35,063 bases of DNA from NCBI GenBank assembly GCA_021822005.1, contig JAJZSH010000005.1, forward strand, positions 1-35,063. Reading direction: 5' to 3'. The stretch comes from Deltaproteobacteria bacterium (GTDB lineage: Bacteria > Desulfobacterota > Desulfobulbia > Desulfobulbales > Desulfurivibrionaceae). Under the pieces are notes generated by a model. The model saw only the letters and a list, made by a program, of their open reading frames with translations. It was not told where the DNA came from and made no database searches. Made by a program: the position numbers and the translations under genes. Positions 18,557-26,844 of this stretch are shown here, in pieces. Every line of letters begins with the position of its first letter. Position 1 is the stretch's first letter.

Positions 18557-19621
18557 ATGACGTTTTTGGGCCAGGGAAGGGGGTTCCTGAAGAAAGGCCA
18601 ACGGCGGCCCAGCACCATCCGGCGCCTGGCAGTCTGGCTGTGTGCCGTTGCCTTTCTGGGTCTGGCTGGTTTCGGGCTCTGGCTCTGGTCCTATGCCGTA
18701 ACCCCCATGCCCATGCGGGAAGGGGCCAACCTCCATGTCCTGATTCCTCCCAAAACAAGCCTTGCCGGGATACAGAACATCCTTGCCGAAAACGGGGTGA
18801 TCCCGCCGGGACGCGGGTTTTATTTTCTCGCCAGGGTCTCCAGGCTCAGTCAGCGGTTGCAGGCCGGGGAGTATCTGTTCAGTCCCGGACAAACCCCGGA
18901 TCAAATCCTCCGCGTCCTTGCGGCCGGGTCCACCGTGCGCTGGTCGGTGACCATCCCCGAAGGCGCCAACATCTATCAGCTTGCCGACATCCTGGCCGAG
19001 GGCGGCTGGGGGGAGCGGGATCTCTTTCTGGAACTGGTGCGTGATCCGGACATTCTTGCCCGGCATGGAGTGCGGGCCGCAAGCCTGGAGGGCTACCTGT
19101 TCCCGGATACCTATCAGCTGCTGCGCGGCCAGAACCCGAGGGAGATTATCGGCCTGATGGTTGAACGGGGCAGGCAGGTGCGGCAGGAACTGGGCGATTT
19201 GCGCGACAACGCCCTGGGCCTTTCTCCCCACGAGGTGCTTACCCTGGCCTCCATCGTGGAAAAGGAAACCGCCGCCCCGGAAGAGCGGCCCCTCATAGCC
19301 CAGGTCTTTTTAAACCGTCTGCAGCAGAGCATGCGGTTGCAGACCGATCCCACCGTGATCTACGGCCTTGCCGATTTTGACGGCAATCTCACCAGGAAAG
19401 ACCTGGAAACGCCAAGCCCGTACAACACCTATCTGATCAACGGCCTGCCCCCCGGCCCCATCGCCAGTCCGGGCCGCGCCGCCATCGCCGCGGTGCTGCA
19501 TCCCGCCTCGGAATCCTATCTCTATTTCGTTTCAAAAAATGACGGAACCCATTATTTTTCCCGCGATCTGGCCGAGCATAACCGGGCTGTGCTCAAGTAC
19601 CAGAAAAGGGGAGGAAGCTGA
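18557..19621 (+). CDS. mltG: Endolytic murein transglycosylase MltG (YceG-like)
   Basis: The 354-residue protein has a basic N-terminus and one membrane segment (LAVWLCAVAFLGLAGFGLWLW). A LysM-like region follows, then the YceG domain. Family signatures are SLEGYLFPDTYQL near residue 180, LASIVEKETAAPEERPLIAQVFLNRL with the catalytic Glu near residue 240, QTDPTVIYGL, and YNTYLINGLPPGPIASPG. MltG cleaves nascent glycan strands at the inner membrane and sets their length. The ATG at 18557 follows CAGGAG with no spacing, so the TTG at 18566, which leaves a 9-base gap, is an equally good start. Downstream of lon and probably co-transcribed. Confidence 0.95.
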   Translation: MTFLGQGRGFLKKGQRRPSTIRRLAVWLCAVAFLGLAGFGLWLWSYAVTPMPMREGANLHVLIPPKTSLAGIQNILAENGVIPPGRGFYFLARVSRLSQRLQAGEYLFSPGQTPDQILRVLAAGSTVRWSVTIPEGANIYQLADILAEGGWGERDLFLELVRDPDILARHGVRAASLEGYLFPDTYQLLRGQNPREIIGLMVERGRQVRQELGDLRDNALGLSPHEVLTLASIVEKETAAPEERPLIAQVFLNRLQQSMRLQTDPTVIYGLADFDGNLTRKDLETPSPYNTYLINGLPPGPIASPGRAAIAAVLHPASESYLYFVSKNDGTHYFSRDLAEHNRAVLKYQKRGGS

Positions 19622-19851
19622 TCCTGTGTCTTCTGGAAATTGTTGCCGTACCCCATCCGCTGGCCAGCGGGAAAATCTTGCCCAATTCCCATGATGGGCT
19701 TGTCATCCCGGACGGGGCGCGTGCTGGATCATAGGTGAAAAAGCATGTGTTATTGGGAGGATCTCCTGTTTTTCCTGTCTGGCTGTTCTTGTTATCTGGC
19801 GTGGCATGATGTTTGCTTGATTATCCGGCAAAACCAACCAGGAGGCAGATA
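19622..19851. other. Gene-free gap between mltG and the MotA-like gene
   Basis: No ORF, repeat or convincing promoter pair was found here. The only feature seen is AGGAGG with 6-base spacing before the ATG at 19852. Confidence 0.5.
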
Positions 19852-20697
19852 ATGATCAAGATCGCGGTGGTGGTGCTGAGCACGGTGTTGTTTCTGAAGG
19901 CGCAGCATGCCCTATTGGGGGAGGCCGACCCGCTTTCCATTCTGGAAGGGGTGGCCCTGGTGCTGCTCGGCCCGCTTTTTTCCGTGATGCTGTCCCATCC
20001 CCACGATGCCCTGCGCAGGCTCTGGGGGGAGATACTTGCCCTGCGCCGCCACCAGGGAGGGAACCAGGAGGGAGAGCTGCTCGGCCAGATACGCCAGCTG
20101 GCCAGGGTGTGGCAGGAGTCCGGCCCCAAGGAACTGGAGGAGGCGGGCAAAAAGATCGCCAATCCCTTTCTGCGCAAAGGGGTGGACATGGTGATCGATG
20201 GCTATGCTCCCGATGACATCCGGCGCATCCTGGAGAAGAATTATGATCTCTACCTTTCCCGGAAGGAGGTCCTGGCTGGAATCCTGAGCAGCCTTACCAG
20301 GCTGCCGCAGTCCTTCGGTTTCATCGGCACGGTGGTCGGCCTGATCAACGTGCTGGGGCACCTCAACGACAAGGCCAGCATCGGCCCCGGCGTGTCGGTG
20401 GCCCTCTTCTCCACCCTTTACGGGTTGCTGTTTGCCAACTTCCTGTTCATGCCGCTCTACAAGAAGTATGCGGCGCGGGTCCGGGAGGAGGTCAACTTCT
20501 TCCCGCTCATCACCGAGGGGGTGTTGGGACTGGCGAACCGGGAGTCGTCCCGCCACCTCCACTACAAGCTCGAATCGTGCCTGGGAGCAGGCGAGGCGGC
20601 AGAGGTTTCGGCACCTGCGCCGCAGCCTCAACCAAGACGGCATCGGATCGCACCGGTACCGTTTTCATTTGTCCGGGTTTTTTCCTTCCTGAGTTGA
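19852..20697 (+). CDS. MotA/TolQ/ExbB-family proton channel protein (MotA-like)
   Basis: The protein has 281 residues from the ATG at 19852, which has AGGAGG six bases upstream; the ORF-track start at 19813 has none. Two early hydrophobic segments (AVVVLSTVLFLKAQHAL and LSILEGVALVLLGPLFSVML) are followed by a cytoplasmic loop of about 95 residues. The conserved core is PQSFGFIGTVVGLINVLGHL and VSVALFSTLYGLLFANFLFMPLY. This four-helix layout is that of MotA. Such proteins form ring-shaped channels around a MotB-like partner and convert ion flow into force. The next gene, 12 bases on, is that partner. No flagellar genes are present, so whether this powers a flagellum, gliding or envelope function is open. 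The C-terminus has an unusual proline/arginine tail. Confidence 0.85.
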   Translation: MIKIAVVVLSTVLFLKAQHALLGEADPLSILEGVALVLLGPLFSVMLSHPHDALRRLWGEILALRRHQGGNQEGELLGQIRQLARVWQESGPKELEEAGKKIANPFLRKGVDMVIDGYAPDDIRRILEKNYDLYLSRKEVLAGILSSLTRLPQSFGFIGTVVGLINVLGHLNDKASIGPGVSVALFSTLYGLLFANFLFMPLYKKYAARVREEVNFFPLITEGVLGLANRESSRHLHYKLESCLGAGEAAEVSAPAPQPQPRRHRIAPVPFSFVRVFSFLS

Positions 20698-20709
20698 GCG
20701 GAGGCGAGG

Positions 20710-21351
20710 ATGAAGGCATACGCGGGCAGGTTTCCCTTCGAGGAACCGGACAAGGATGGCAGCTTCTGGGGCATTATCGACGTGCTGACCCTGATGCTGG
20801 TCTTCTTCATCGTCATGTACGCTCAGGAATCACCAGAGGCCGGGACGGTCGCGAAGAGCCAAGCTGCGGACTTACCGGTTGCCGCGCCCCGAAAGGCCGA
20901 GTCTCCGGAGATCTCTCAGGCTGTACAGCGTCATCTGGATGGCCTGCTTGGCAACGGTTTCTATATTTCCTCCTCCGGCCAGAGCCTTACCCTGATACTG
21001 GAGGAGCAGCTCTCGTTCAGCAGCGGTGAGGCCACGTTGGCCGCCGACGCCCTGGCGATCCTTGACAGGGTCGCCGGTCTGATTCTGGAGGAAAACGGCT
21101 ACGACGTGGTGATCTCCGGGCACACCGACGATGTCCCCATCCATAATGAATTTTTCCGTTCCAACTGGCATCTGTCCGCAGCCCGCGCGGTGGCGGTGGC
21201 GGAATATCTCCTTGGATGTGGTGTTACCCCCCAACGGATAACCACTCAGGGATTTGCAGAATTTCGTCCGCTGTTTTCCCGCGATACGCCGCAGAATCGA
21301 GGGAAGAACAGACGAGTTGAAATTACGCTTTTGAAAAAGGGTGTTCTGTAG
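20710..21351 (+). CDS. MotB/OmpA-family stator protein
   Basis: The 213-residue protein has a single membrane helix near the N-terminus, WGIIDVLTLMLVFFIVMYA. It carries an aspartate at the place of the proton-binding Asp of MotB. A short linker leads to an OmpA-type peptidoglycan-binding domain: LSFSSGEATLAADAL, VVISGHTDDVPIHNEFFRSN, WHLSAARAVAVAEYL and NRGKNRRVEITLLKK. It should anchor the MotA-like ring to the cell wall. It is shorter than flagellar MotB and lacks the long plug linker. It directly follows and is surely co-expressed with the MotA-like gene. Confidence 0.87.
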   Translation: MKAYAGRFPFEEPDKDGSFWGIIDVLTLMLVFFIVMYAQESPEAGTVAKSQAADLPVAAPRKAESPEISQAVQRHLDGLLGNGFYISSSGQSLTLILEEQLSFSSGEATLAADALAILDRVAGLILEENGYDVVISGHTDDVPIHNEFFRSNWHLSAARAVAVAEYLLGCGVTPQRITTQGFAEFRPLFSRDTPQNRGKNRRVEITLLKKGVL

Positions 21352-21660
21352 CCCAGTGCTGCCTGCATATGACCTCGTTTTCCATTTCAAGGCCGGGCAG
21401 GCGAGAATGTTGTATTCCCTTCTCGTTCCTTGAAGACGACCGGGGAGGTTAACCACCGGCGTAGCCGGTGAGGGCGTGCAGCTTCCTGCGCATGGCCGAG
21501 GCCTTTCCCTTTCTGCCCAGCTCGGTATACAGTCTGACAAGCAGTTCAAAGCCCCAGGGGGATTTTCCGGCTCCTCGCCGGTAATGGTCAGCAGGATTGA
21601 GGCAGGAGGTATTGCGGAACCGGGGCGCATGCCAGTGAGCATGCGCCCCGGCGGCGGAGA
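21352..21660 (-). pseudogene. Gap with a TPR-like C-terminal remnant
   Basis: On the minus strand, the frame ending at 21449 encodes WGFELLVRLYTELGRKGKAS followed by MRRKLHALTGYAGG and a stop. This looks like the last helices of a TPR-type protein. There is no start codon in that frame before it meets the RNase E/G end, so it is probably a gene remnant or chance. The hairpin below lies between the two. Confidence 0.3.
21620..21651 (-). terminator. Perfect 13-bp hairpin after the RNase E/G gene
   Basis: CCGGGGCGCATGC and GCATGCGCCCCGG flank a 6-base loop, 9 bases after the stop. No T-run follows, so it may stabilise the 3' end or act as a weak terminator. Confidence 0.5.
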
Positions 21661-23640
21661 TTATTCCTTCAGGAAATCGATCTTGCTCTCGGTGGGCGGC
21701 ATGGCCGGCTCCGGGACAATGCTGATCTCGACCTGATGTTCCTGTTCCAGCTCGATCAGATCGGCTCGTTTTTTGTTCAGGATGTACTGGGCCACCTCCA
21801 TGGGCAGACGGCAGACCACCCGCTTGATCTCCTTTCTGGCCACCCCGGTCTGGATATGCCGGAAATGCACCAGGGCCTGGGTCTCCACGGAGCGGACCAT
21901 GCCGCGCCCCTGGCAATGGGGGCAGATCCGGTAGCTGCCCACCGCGACCGGGGCGGCCATCTTCTGCCGGGAGATCTGCATGAGGCCGAATTTGGAGATC
22001 TTGGAGAAATCCACCTTGGCCTTGTCGCGTTTCATGCAGTCGCGCACCTTTTTTTCCACCTCGCGGATGTGCTTGGAATCGCGCATGTCGATGAAGTCCA
22101 CAACAATGAGGCCGCCCAGGTCGCGGAGTCTGAGCTGGCGGGACAATTCCTCGGCCGCCTCCATGTTGGCGAGGAAGATGGCGTCTTCAAAACTCTTGTC
22201 CTTGCCGGTGCGGCCGGAATTGACATCAATGGCGACCAGGGCCTCGGTGGGGTTGATGACAATGGAGCCGCCGGAGGGCAGGGGCACGGTGGGCTGGTAG
22301 ATCTGCTCGATCTGTTTTTCCACATGGTATTGATGGAACAGGGGCTGGGTTCCCTTGTGCAGCCTGGCGGTTGTCGATTTGCGCTGGGCCGCGGGCAGCA
22401 ACTCGAGGAAGTTGTTGACCTGGGCCAGGGCCTCTTCGTCGTCCACCAGGATTTCTTCGATCTCAGAGGTGAAGTGGTCGCGCAGGAACCGGGAGACGAT
22501 GTTCTGCTCCTTGTGCAGCAGGGCCGGAGCCTTCTCGGTCTGGCCTTTCTTCTTGATCTCCTTCCAGAGGTTGAGCAGGTAACGGACATCCTGGGCCAGC
22601 GCGGTTTTGGTGATCTCCTGGCTGGCGGTGCGGACGATGTAGCCGATGCCCTCGGGGATGCTGACGCTGTCAACCATCTCCCGCAGCTTCTTGCGTTCTT
22701 CCTCGGACTCAATCTTTCTGGAAATCCCGGCGCTGTCGCTGCCGGGCATGAGCACCAGGTAGCGTCCCGGCAGGGAGAGATAGGTGGTAAGGGTCGCGCC
22801 CTTGTTGCCGGTGGCCTCCTTGACCACCTCAACCAGCACCTCCTGGCCCTTGCTGAGGACATTCTGGATGGGCAGATCCTTCCAGTGGGTGTCTGCCGCA
22901 ACTTCCGTGGCGTAATACTCCGGATGGATGTCGCCGAAGGGCAGGAAGCCGTTTTTCTCCGTGCCGTAATCGACAAAGGCTGCCTGCAGGTTGGCCTCCA
23001 CCGCCGTGACCCGGCCCTTGTAGATGTTGCCTTTGGTCTGCGCCTGGCTGACGGTTTCCACGTAAAAGGATTCCACCTTGCCGCTTTCCAGGAGCACAAG
23101 GCGGCATTCCTCCGGTTCATCGGTGTTGATCAGCAGCTTCAGGGTGGTATCCCCCTTGGTCGGCTGTCTGCTTTCGGAGGGCTTCGGAGCTTCCGTGCCG
23201 CGCTCCTTGTCTTTCCGGGGCGGGCGCTGGCGCGCCGGTCTGGTCGGGGCGGCGGCCTTCTCCTTCTCCGGTTCAGCCGGGGGCGGGCCGGGTTGCTCAC
23301 CCTCGGCGGTTGCTTCCGTTTTCTGGCCTTCCGGTCTGGGGGATTTCGACCGTCTCCGGGGTGGCCTTTTGCGGCGGCGGGGTTTGCTGCCCGCAGGGGA
23401 GGCTGTCTCGCCCTCGGGCCGGGAGGGGCTGCCGGAGGACTGAGCCGGGTCTGCCGGGCCTGAAGCCGGGGCTTTCGGGCGGGCGGTCTGGTCGGCGGAC
23501 GGGCCTTCTTCTTCGCCCGGCCGGCCTGGCTTCTTCAGCCATTTGCTCACCCGGGAGAGAATGGAGCGCTCTTCCCCGTTGTTTTCCGTGCCCTGGCCGT
23601 GTGGCCGTTCATCTGCTGGTTTGGTAGTATCGTTTGTCAT
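21661..23640 (-). CDS. Ribonuclease E/G family protein
   Basis: The 659-residue protein begins with about 165 residues of low-complexity Pro/Arg/Lys/Glu-rich sequence. The RNase E/G catalytic core follows: KLLINTDEPEECRLVLLESG, then an S1-like region (GNIYKGRVTAVEANLQAAFVDY). The catalytic part has ALVAIDVNSGRTGKDKSFED with the metal-binding aspartates and LGGLIVVDFIDM. The zinc-link cysteines are in ICPHCQGRG. The enzyme cuts single-stranded RNA in mRNA decay and rRNA processing. Unlike E. coli RNase E, the disordered part precedes the core rather than following it. The first 32 bases overlap the end of the radical SAM gene. Confidence 0.93.
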   Translation of the reverse strand: MTNDTTKPADERPHGQGTENNGEERSILSRVSKWLKKPGRPGEEEGPSADQTARPKAPASGPADPAQSSGSPSRPEGETASPAGSKPRRRKRPPRRRSKSPRPEGQKTEATAEGEQPGPPPAEPEKEKAAAPTRPARQRPPRKDKERGTEAPKPSESRQPTKGDTTLKLLINTDEPEECRLVLLESGKVESFYVETVSQAQTKGNIYKGRVTAVEANLQAAFVDYGTEKNGFLPFGDIHPEYYATEVAADTHWKDLPIQNVLSKGQEVLVEVVKEATGNKGATLTTYLSLPGRYLVLMPGSDSAGISRKIESEEERKKLREMVDSVSIPEGIGYIVRTASQEITKTALAQDVRYLLNLWKEIKKKGQTEKAPALLHKEQNIVSRFLRDHFTSEIEEILVDDEEALAQVNNFLELLPAAQRKSTTARLHKGTQPLFHQYHVEKQIEQIYQPTVPLPSGGSIVINPTEALVAIDVNSGRTGKDKSFEDAIFLANMEAAEELSRQLRLRDLGGLIVVDFIDMRDSKHIREVEKKVRDCMKRDKAKVDFSKISKFGLMQISRQKMAAPVAVGSYRICPHCQGRGMVRSVETQALVHFRHIQTGVARKEIKRVVCRLPMEVAQYILNKKRADLIELEQEHQVEISIVPEPAMPPTESKIDFLKE

Positions 23641-24541
23641 GGTGATTCGTCTCTATGATGCGGCCGCTGGCGGCCAGTTGTTGTAACATGATCTGCGTGG
23701 TGTCAGGGTCCAGACTGAGGGCCTCGCTGACATCGTTGGTCGTGCAGGGTCTTCTTTTCAGCATTTCAATAATTTCGTCTTCGGAAATATTGCGGAATTT
23801 TTCCCGATCCCGGGTGGTGAAATCAACAAGAATCTCCACCGGTCCTGGAATCTGGCGGGCAACGGCTTCCAGTTCCGCCCGGGTCAGGGGCTTGGCAAAG
23901 CTTTCCAGGGGCGGCCGGGCCACGGTGTTGAGCTGCACCTTGTCCGGCCTGATCTTGTGCACCGCCGCAACCAGGGCCGCGATGTCCTCCGGGCTGTCGT
24001 TGATTTTACTGGCCAGGAGGATTTCCAGCCAGAGTTTTCCGGAAAATTCCTTCCGGAAGGCGATGAGCCCTTCGATCAGCTCGGCAAGGGGCGAGCAGGC
24101 GGCCGGCCGGTTGATGCGCCGGTAGCTTTCCTCCCTGGCCGCATCCAGGGAGGGGATGACGATATCCGCTTGCAGCAGGTCCTGGCGCACTTCCGGGAGG
24201 TAGAGCAGGGAGCCGTTGGTCAGGACCACCACCGGCTTGTCGGACTTTTCCTTGAGATAGCGGATTACCTGGCCGATGCCGCTGTGCAGGGTGGGCTCCC
24301 CGCTGGCGGTGATGGTGAAAACATCAAGATGGGCCAGGAGTTCCCGGTCGGCAAGCACCGTGTCGATCTCCGCCAGCAGCTCGGGGAGCGGAACATACTC
24401 CCTGCGGGTACAGGTGAGGGTGGTGGTGGCGCCGATCTCGCAATAGATGCAGTTGAAGTTGCATATCTTGGGGGGAACAAGATCAATGCCTTGTGAAATT
24501 CCCAGGCGGCGGGAATTGACCGGGCCGAATACATATTTCAT
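23609..24541 (-). CDS. Radical SAM protein with C-terminal winged helix
   Basis: The 310-residue protein starts with KYVFGPVNSRRLGISQGIDL. It then has the 4Fe-4S/SAM motif CNFNCIYCE (CxxxCxxC) near residue 30, the SAM-binding TASGEPTL, and VVVLTNGSLL. This matches the stand-alone radical SAM group often annotated as Fe-S oxidoreductase (COG0731-like). The last 70 residues (SEDEIIEMLKRRPCTTNDVS to IIETNHHDKRYY) look like a winged helix. The reaction is not known; a link to tRNA or protein modification is only suggested by relatives such as TYW1. It is the first gene of a two-gene unit with the RNase E/G gene. Confidence 0.88.
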   Translation of the reverse strand: MKYVFGPVNSRRLGISQGIDLVPPKICNFNCIYCEIGATTTLTCTRREYVPLPELLAEIDTVLADRELLAHLDVFTITASGEPTLHSGIGQVIRYLKEKSDKPVVVLTNGSLLYLPEVRQDLLQADIVIPSLDAAREESYRRINRPAACSPLAELIEGLIAFRKEFSGKLWLEILLASKINDSPEDIAALVAAVHKIRPDKVQLNTVARPPLESFAKPLTRAELEAVARQIPGPVEILVDFTTRDREKFRNISEDEIIEMLKRRPCTTNDVSEALSLDPDTTQIMLQQLAASGRIIETNHHDKRYYQTSR

Positions 24542-24892
24542 GGGGTTTTACGGGTCCGCGGTGAAACGGCTGAGGATAAAGGTCTGTGCGTCAAGGGTCG
24601 CAGGAGTATTTCCCTCCGCTGGCAGGGATTTTTTCTTGACTGGCAAGGTATAACAATCCGGTGCTCTTGGCAAGGCAAATTTGATGGCCCGCAATGGTGC
24701 AACCGCACCGCATGGGCTGTCACACCCCTTAATGTCCAAAGGTTAATCCTGACACCATGACCCTCCCTTAAGTTGTTGCCGGTGCATTTTTGTTGATTGA
24801 CGGCTGCATTTGCTGCCGCAGGGAAGCGCTTCCTTTGCGCTTCATTTCGACTCCGCTCTGCCCGCCAAATTCGGCGGCAGGAGACTTTTGCC
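24542..24892. other. Gene-free stretch between the divergent radical SAM and ilvD genes
   Basis: About 350 bases hold no credible ORF; the minus-strand ORF 24538-24999 is low-quality and runs into the repeat. A possible minus-strand promoter (TTGCCA with TATACC, spacer 15) is near 24650-24675 but weak. The rest looks AT/GC-mixed and unstructured. Confidence 0.45.
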
Positions 24893-24920
24893 TTGACAGC
24901 AGACGGCGGCCTGCTAGTAT
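24893..24920 (+). promoter_or_regulatory. Strong sigma-70 promoter for ilvD
   Basis: A perfect TTGACA (24893-24898) and TAGTAT (24915-24920) with a 16-base spacer predict a transcript starting near 24927. Its leader of about 155 bases is almost wholly the dispersed repeat copy C. Confidence 0.65.
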
Positions 24921-24942
24921 TTACCTCTTTGAGGAAAGCATG

Positions 24943-25056
24943 AAAAATGACGGTCTCGTAAAAACCTGAAAAAGTCACAGGTCCGCGACACAAATTCAAT
25001 GAGTTGCATAGCTATAACCGTTGTAATCGCGGCTTTTTGCGATTTCAACAAAAAAT
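24943..25056 (+). repeat. 115-bp dispersed repeat, copy C (in the ilvD leader)
   Basis: It matches copy A in AAAAATGACGG, AGTCACAGGTCCGCGACACA, GTTGTAATCGCGGC and TTTGCGATTTCAACAAAAAA. The terminal hairpin GTTGTAATCGC / GCGATTTCAAC lies 30 bases before the ilvD ATG. Confidence 0.85.
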
Positions 25057-25081
25057 CAGGACAATTGACGGGAATCGACCT

Positions 25082-26779
25082 ATGAAAAAGATGCGCAGTG
25101 ATGCAATACGGAAAGGGGTGGAGCGGGCGCCGCATCGTTCCCTGCTGAAGGCCATGGGTTACACCGACGAGGAGATCAGGCGGCCTCTGATCGGCATTGC
25201 CCACGCCCACAACGAGATCATCCCCGGCCATATCCATCTGGACAAGATTCTGGAAGCGGTGAAAACCGGGGTCCGCATGGCCGGGGGCACCCCCATCGCC
25301 TTCGGAACCATCGGGGTCTGCGATGGCCTGGCGATGAACCACAATGGCATGAAATATTCCCTGGCCAGCCGCGAGATCATCGCCGACTCGGTGGAGATCA
25401 TGGCCATGGCCCACCCCTTTGACGCCCTGGTGCTGATTCCCAACTGCGACAAGGTGACGCCCGGCATGCTCATGGCCATGCTGCGGGTCAATATCCCTGC
25501 CATCATGGTGAGCGGCGGCCCCATGCTCACCGGGCGTTTCCGCGGCAAGGAGGTGCATCTGGTCAGCGTGTTTGAAGGGGTTGGCCGGGTGAAGGCCGAG
25601 ACCATGAGCGCGGAAGAACTGGCCGAACTTGAAGACCATGCCTGCCCCGGCTGCGGTTCCTGCGCCGGGATGTTCACCGCCAATTCGATGAACTGTCTCA
25701 CCGAGGCCATTGGCCTTGGCCTGCCGGGCAACGGCACCATTCCGGCGGTGGCCGCGGCCCGGATCCGGCTGGCCAAGGAGGCGGGCATGGCGGTGATGCG
25801 GCTGCTGGCCGAGGAAATCCGTCCGCGGGATATCGCCACCCGCGCGGCCTTTGAAAACGCCATGGCCATCGACATGGCCCTGGGCTGTTCCACCAACACC
25901 GTCCTCCATGTGCCCGCCATCGCCAGGGAGGCAGGGGTGGACCTGCCCCTGGCCCTGTTCAATGAGGTGAGCGAGCGGGTGCCCCATCTGTGCAGCCTGA
26001 TTCCCGGCGGGCCGCACAGCCTGCAGCAGTTGGACGAGGCAGGGGGGGTGCCGGCGGTGATGTGCGAACTGCTCAACACCGAGGCCGGACTCAACCTGGA
26101 GGTCATGACCGTTACCGGCAAGACCCTGCGCGAAAATCTGGAAAAGGTCCGGGTGCGGGATGCCGACATCATCCGGCCCGCGGATGAGCCGTATCACGAA
26201 TTCGGCGGCATCGCCGTACTCTACGGGAATCTGGCCCCGGATGGCTGCGTGGTCAAGCAGTCGGCGGTGGCCGAAGAGATGCTCAAGCACAGCGGTCCGG
26301 CCCGGGTGTTCGAATCCGAGGACGAGGCCCAGGCCGCTATCTTAGGCGGCAAGATCAAGGCCGGGGACGTGGTGGTCATCCGCTACTGCGGCCCCAAGGG
26401 CGGGCCCGGCATGCCGGAGATGCTCTCCCCGACCTCGGCCATTGTCGGCATGGGGCTTGGCAAGAACGTGGCCCTGATAACCGACGGGCGTTTCAGCGGC
26501 GGAACCCAGGGGGCCTGTATCGGCCATGTCTCGCCGGAAGCGGCGGAGGGCGGACCCATTGCCTTTGTCGAGGAAGGCGACCGGATCACCATTGATATCC
26601 GGCACAAGTCGATTGAGCTGGTCGTGGCGGAAGGGATTCTGGCCCAGCGGCAGAACAACTGGCAGCCGACCGTTCCGAAGATCACCACCGGCTACATGGC
26701 CCGTTATGCCAGGCTGGTGACCTCCGGCAGCACCGGCGCGGTTTTGAGAGATGATGCCTGCAACCGGCAGGCGGATTGA
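25082..26779 (+). CDS. ilvD: Dihydroxy-acid dehydratase IlvD
   Basis: The protein has 565 residues from the ATG at 25082. Signature motifs include [14 protein letters not shown] near residue 38, [28 protein letters not shown] near 120 and [19 protein letters not shown] near 190. The NCDK and GCGSC cysteines bind the iron-sulfur cluster. The enzyme dehydrates 2,3-dihydroxy acids to 2-keto acids, the third common step of valine and isoleucine synthesis. The ORF-track start at 25004 lies in the repeat and adds a 26-residue stretch ([17 protein letters not shown]) that is not part of the family. The true ATG has only a weak GACGGGAA upstream. The stop overlaps the first possible lptD ORF start. 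Confidence 0.96.
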   Translation: MKKMRSDAIRKGVERAPHRSLLKAMGYTDEEIRRPLIGIAHAHNEIIPGHIHLDKILEAVKTGVRMAGGTPIAFGTIGVCDGLAMNHNGMKYSLASREIIADSVEIMAMAHPFDALVLIPNCDKVTPGMLMAMLRVNIPAIMVSGGPMLTGRFRGKEVHLVSVFEGVGRVKAETMSAEELAELEDHACPGCGSCAGMFTANSMNCLTEAIGLGLPGNGTIPAVAAARIRLAKEAGMAVMRLLAEEIRPRDIATRAAFENAMAIDMALGCSTNTVLHVPAIAREAGVDLPLALFNEVSERVPHLCSLIPGGPHSLQQLDEAGGVPAVMCELLNTEAGLNLEVMTVTGKTLRENLEKVRVRDADIIRPADEPYHEFGGIAVLYGNLAPDGCVVKQSAVAEEMLKHSGPARVFESEDEAQAAILGGKIKAGDVVVIRYCGPKGGPGMPEMLSPTSAIVGMGLGKNVALITDGRFSGGTQGACIGHVSPEAAEGGPIAFVEEGDRITIDIRHKSIELVVAEGILAQRQNNWQPTVPKITTGYMARYARLVTSGSTGAVLRDDACNRQAD

Positions 26780-26844
26780 TGGCAAGAACAGAGCGTGGGG
26801 CTGGAATTCAGTCTCCGCCCCGCATCGTGCCTGACGGGGAAAAA

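Noticed and set aside
19852-21351. Zorya-type defence pair (ZorA/ZorB)
   Set aside because: The MotA-like protein lacks the long ZorA tail, and there are no ZorC/ZorD/ZorE-like neighbours.
24538-24999. 153-residue minus-strand ORF upstream of ilvD
   Set aside because: It runs into the dispersed repeat, lacks a ribosome site and has no recognisable features.
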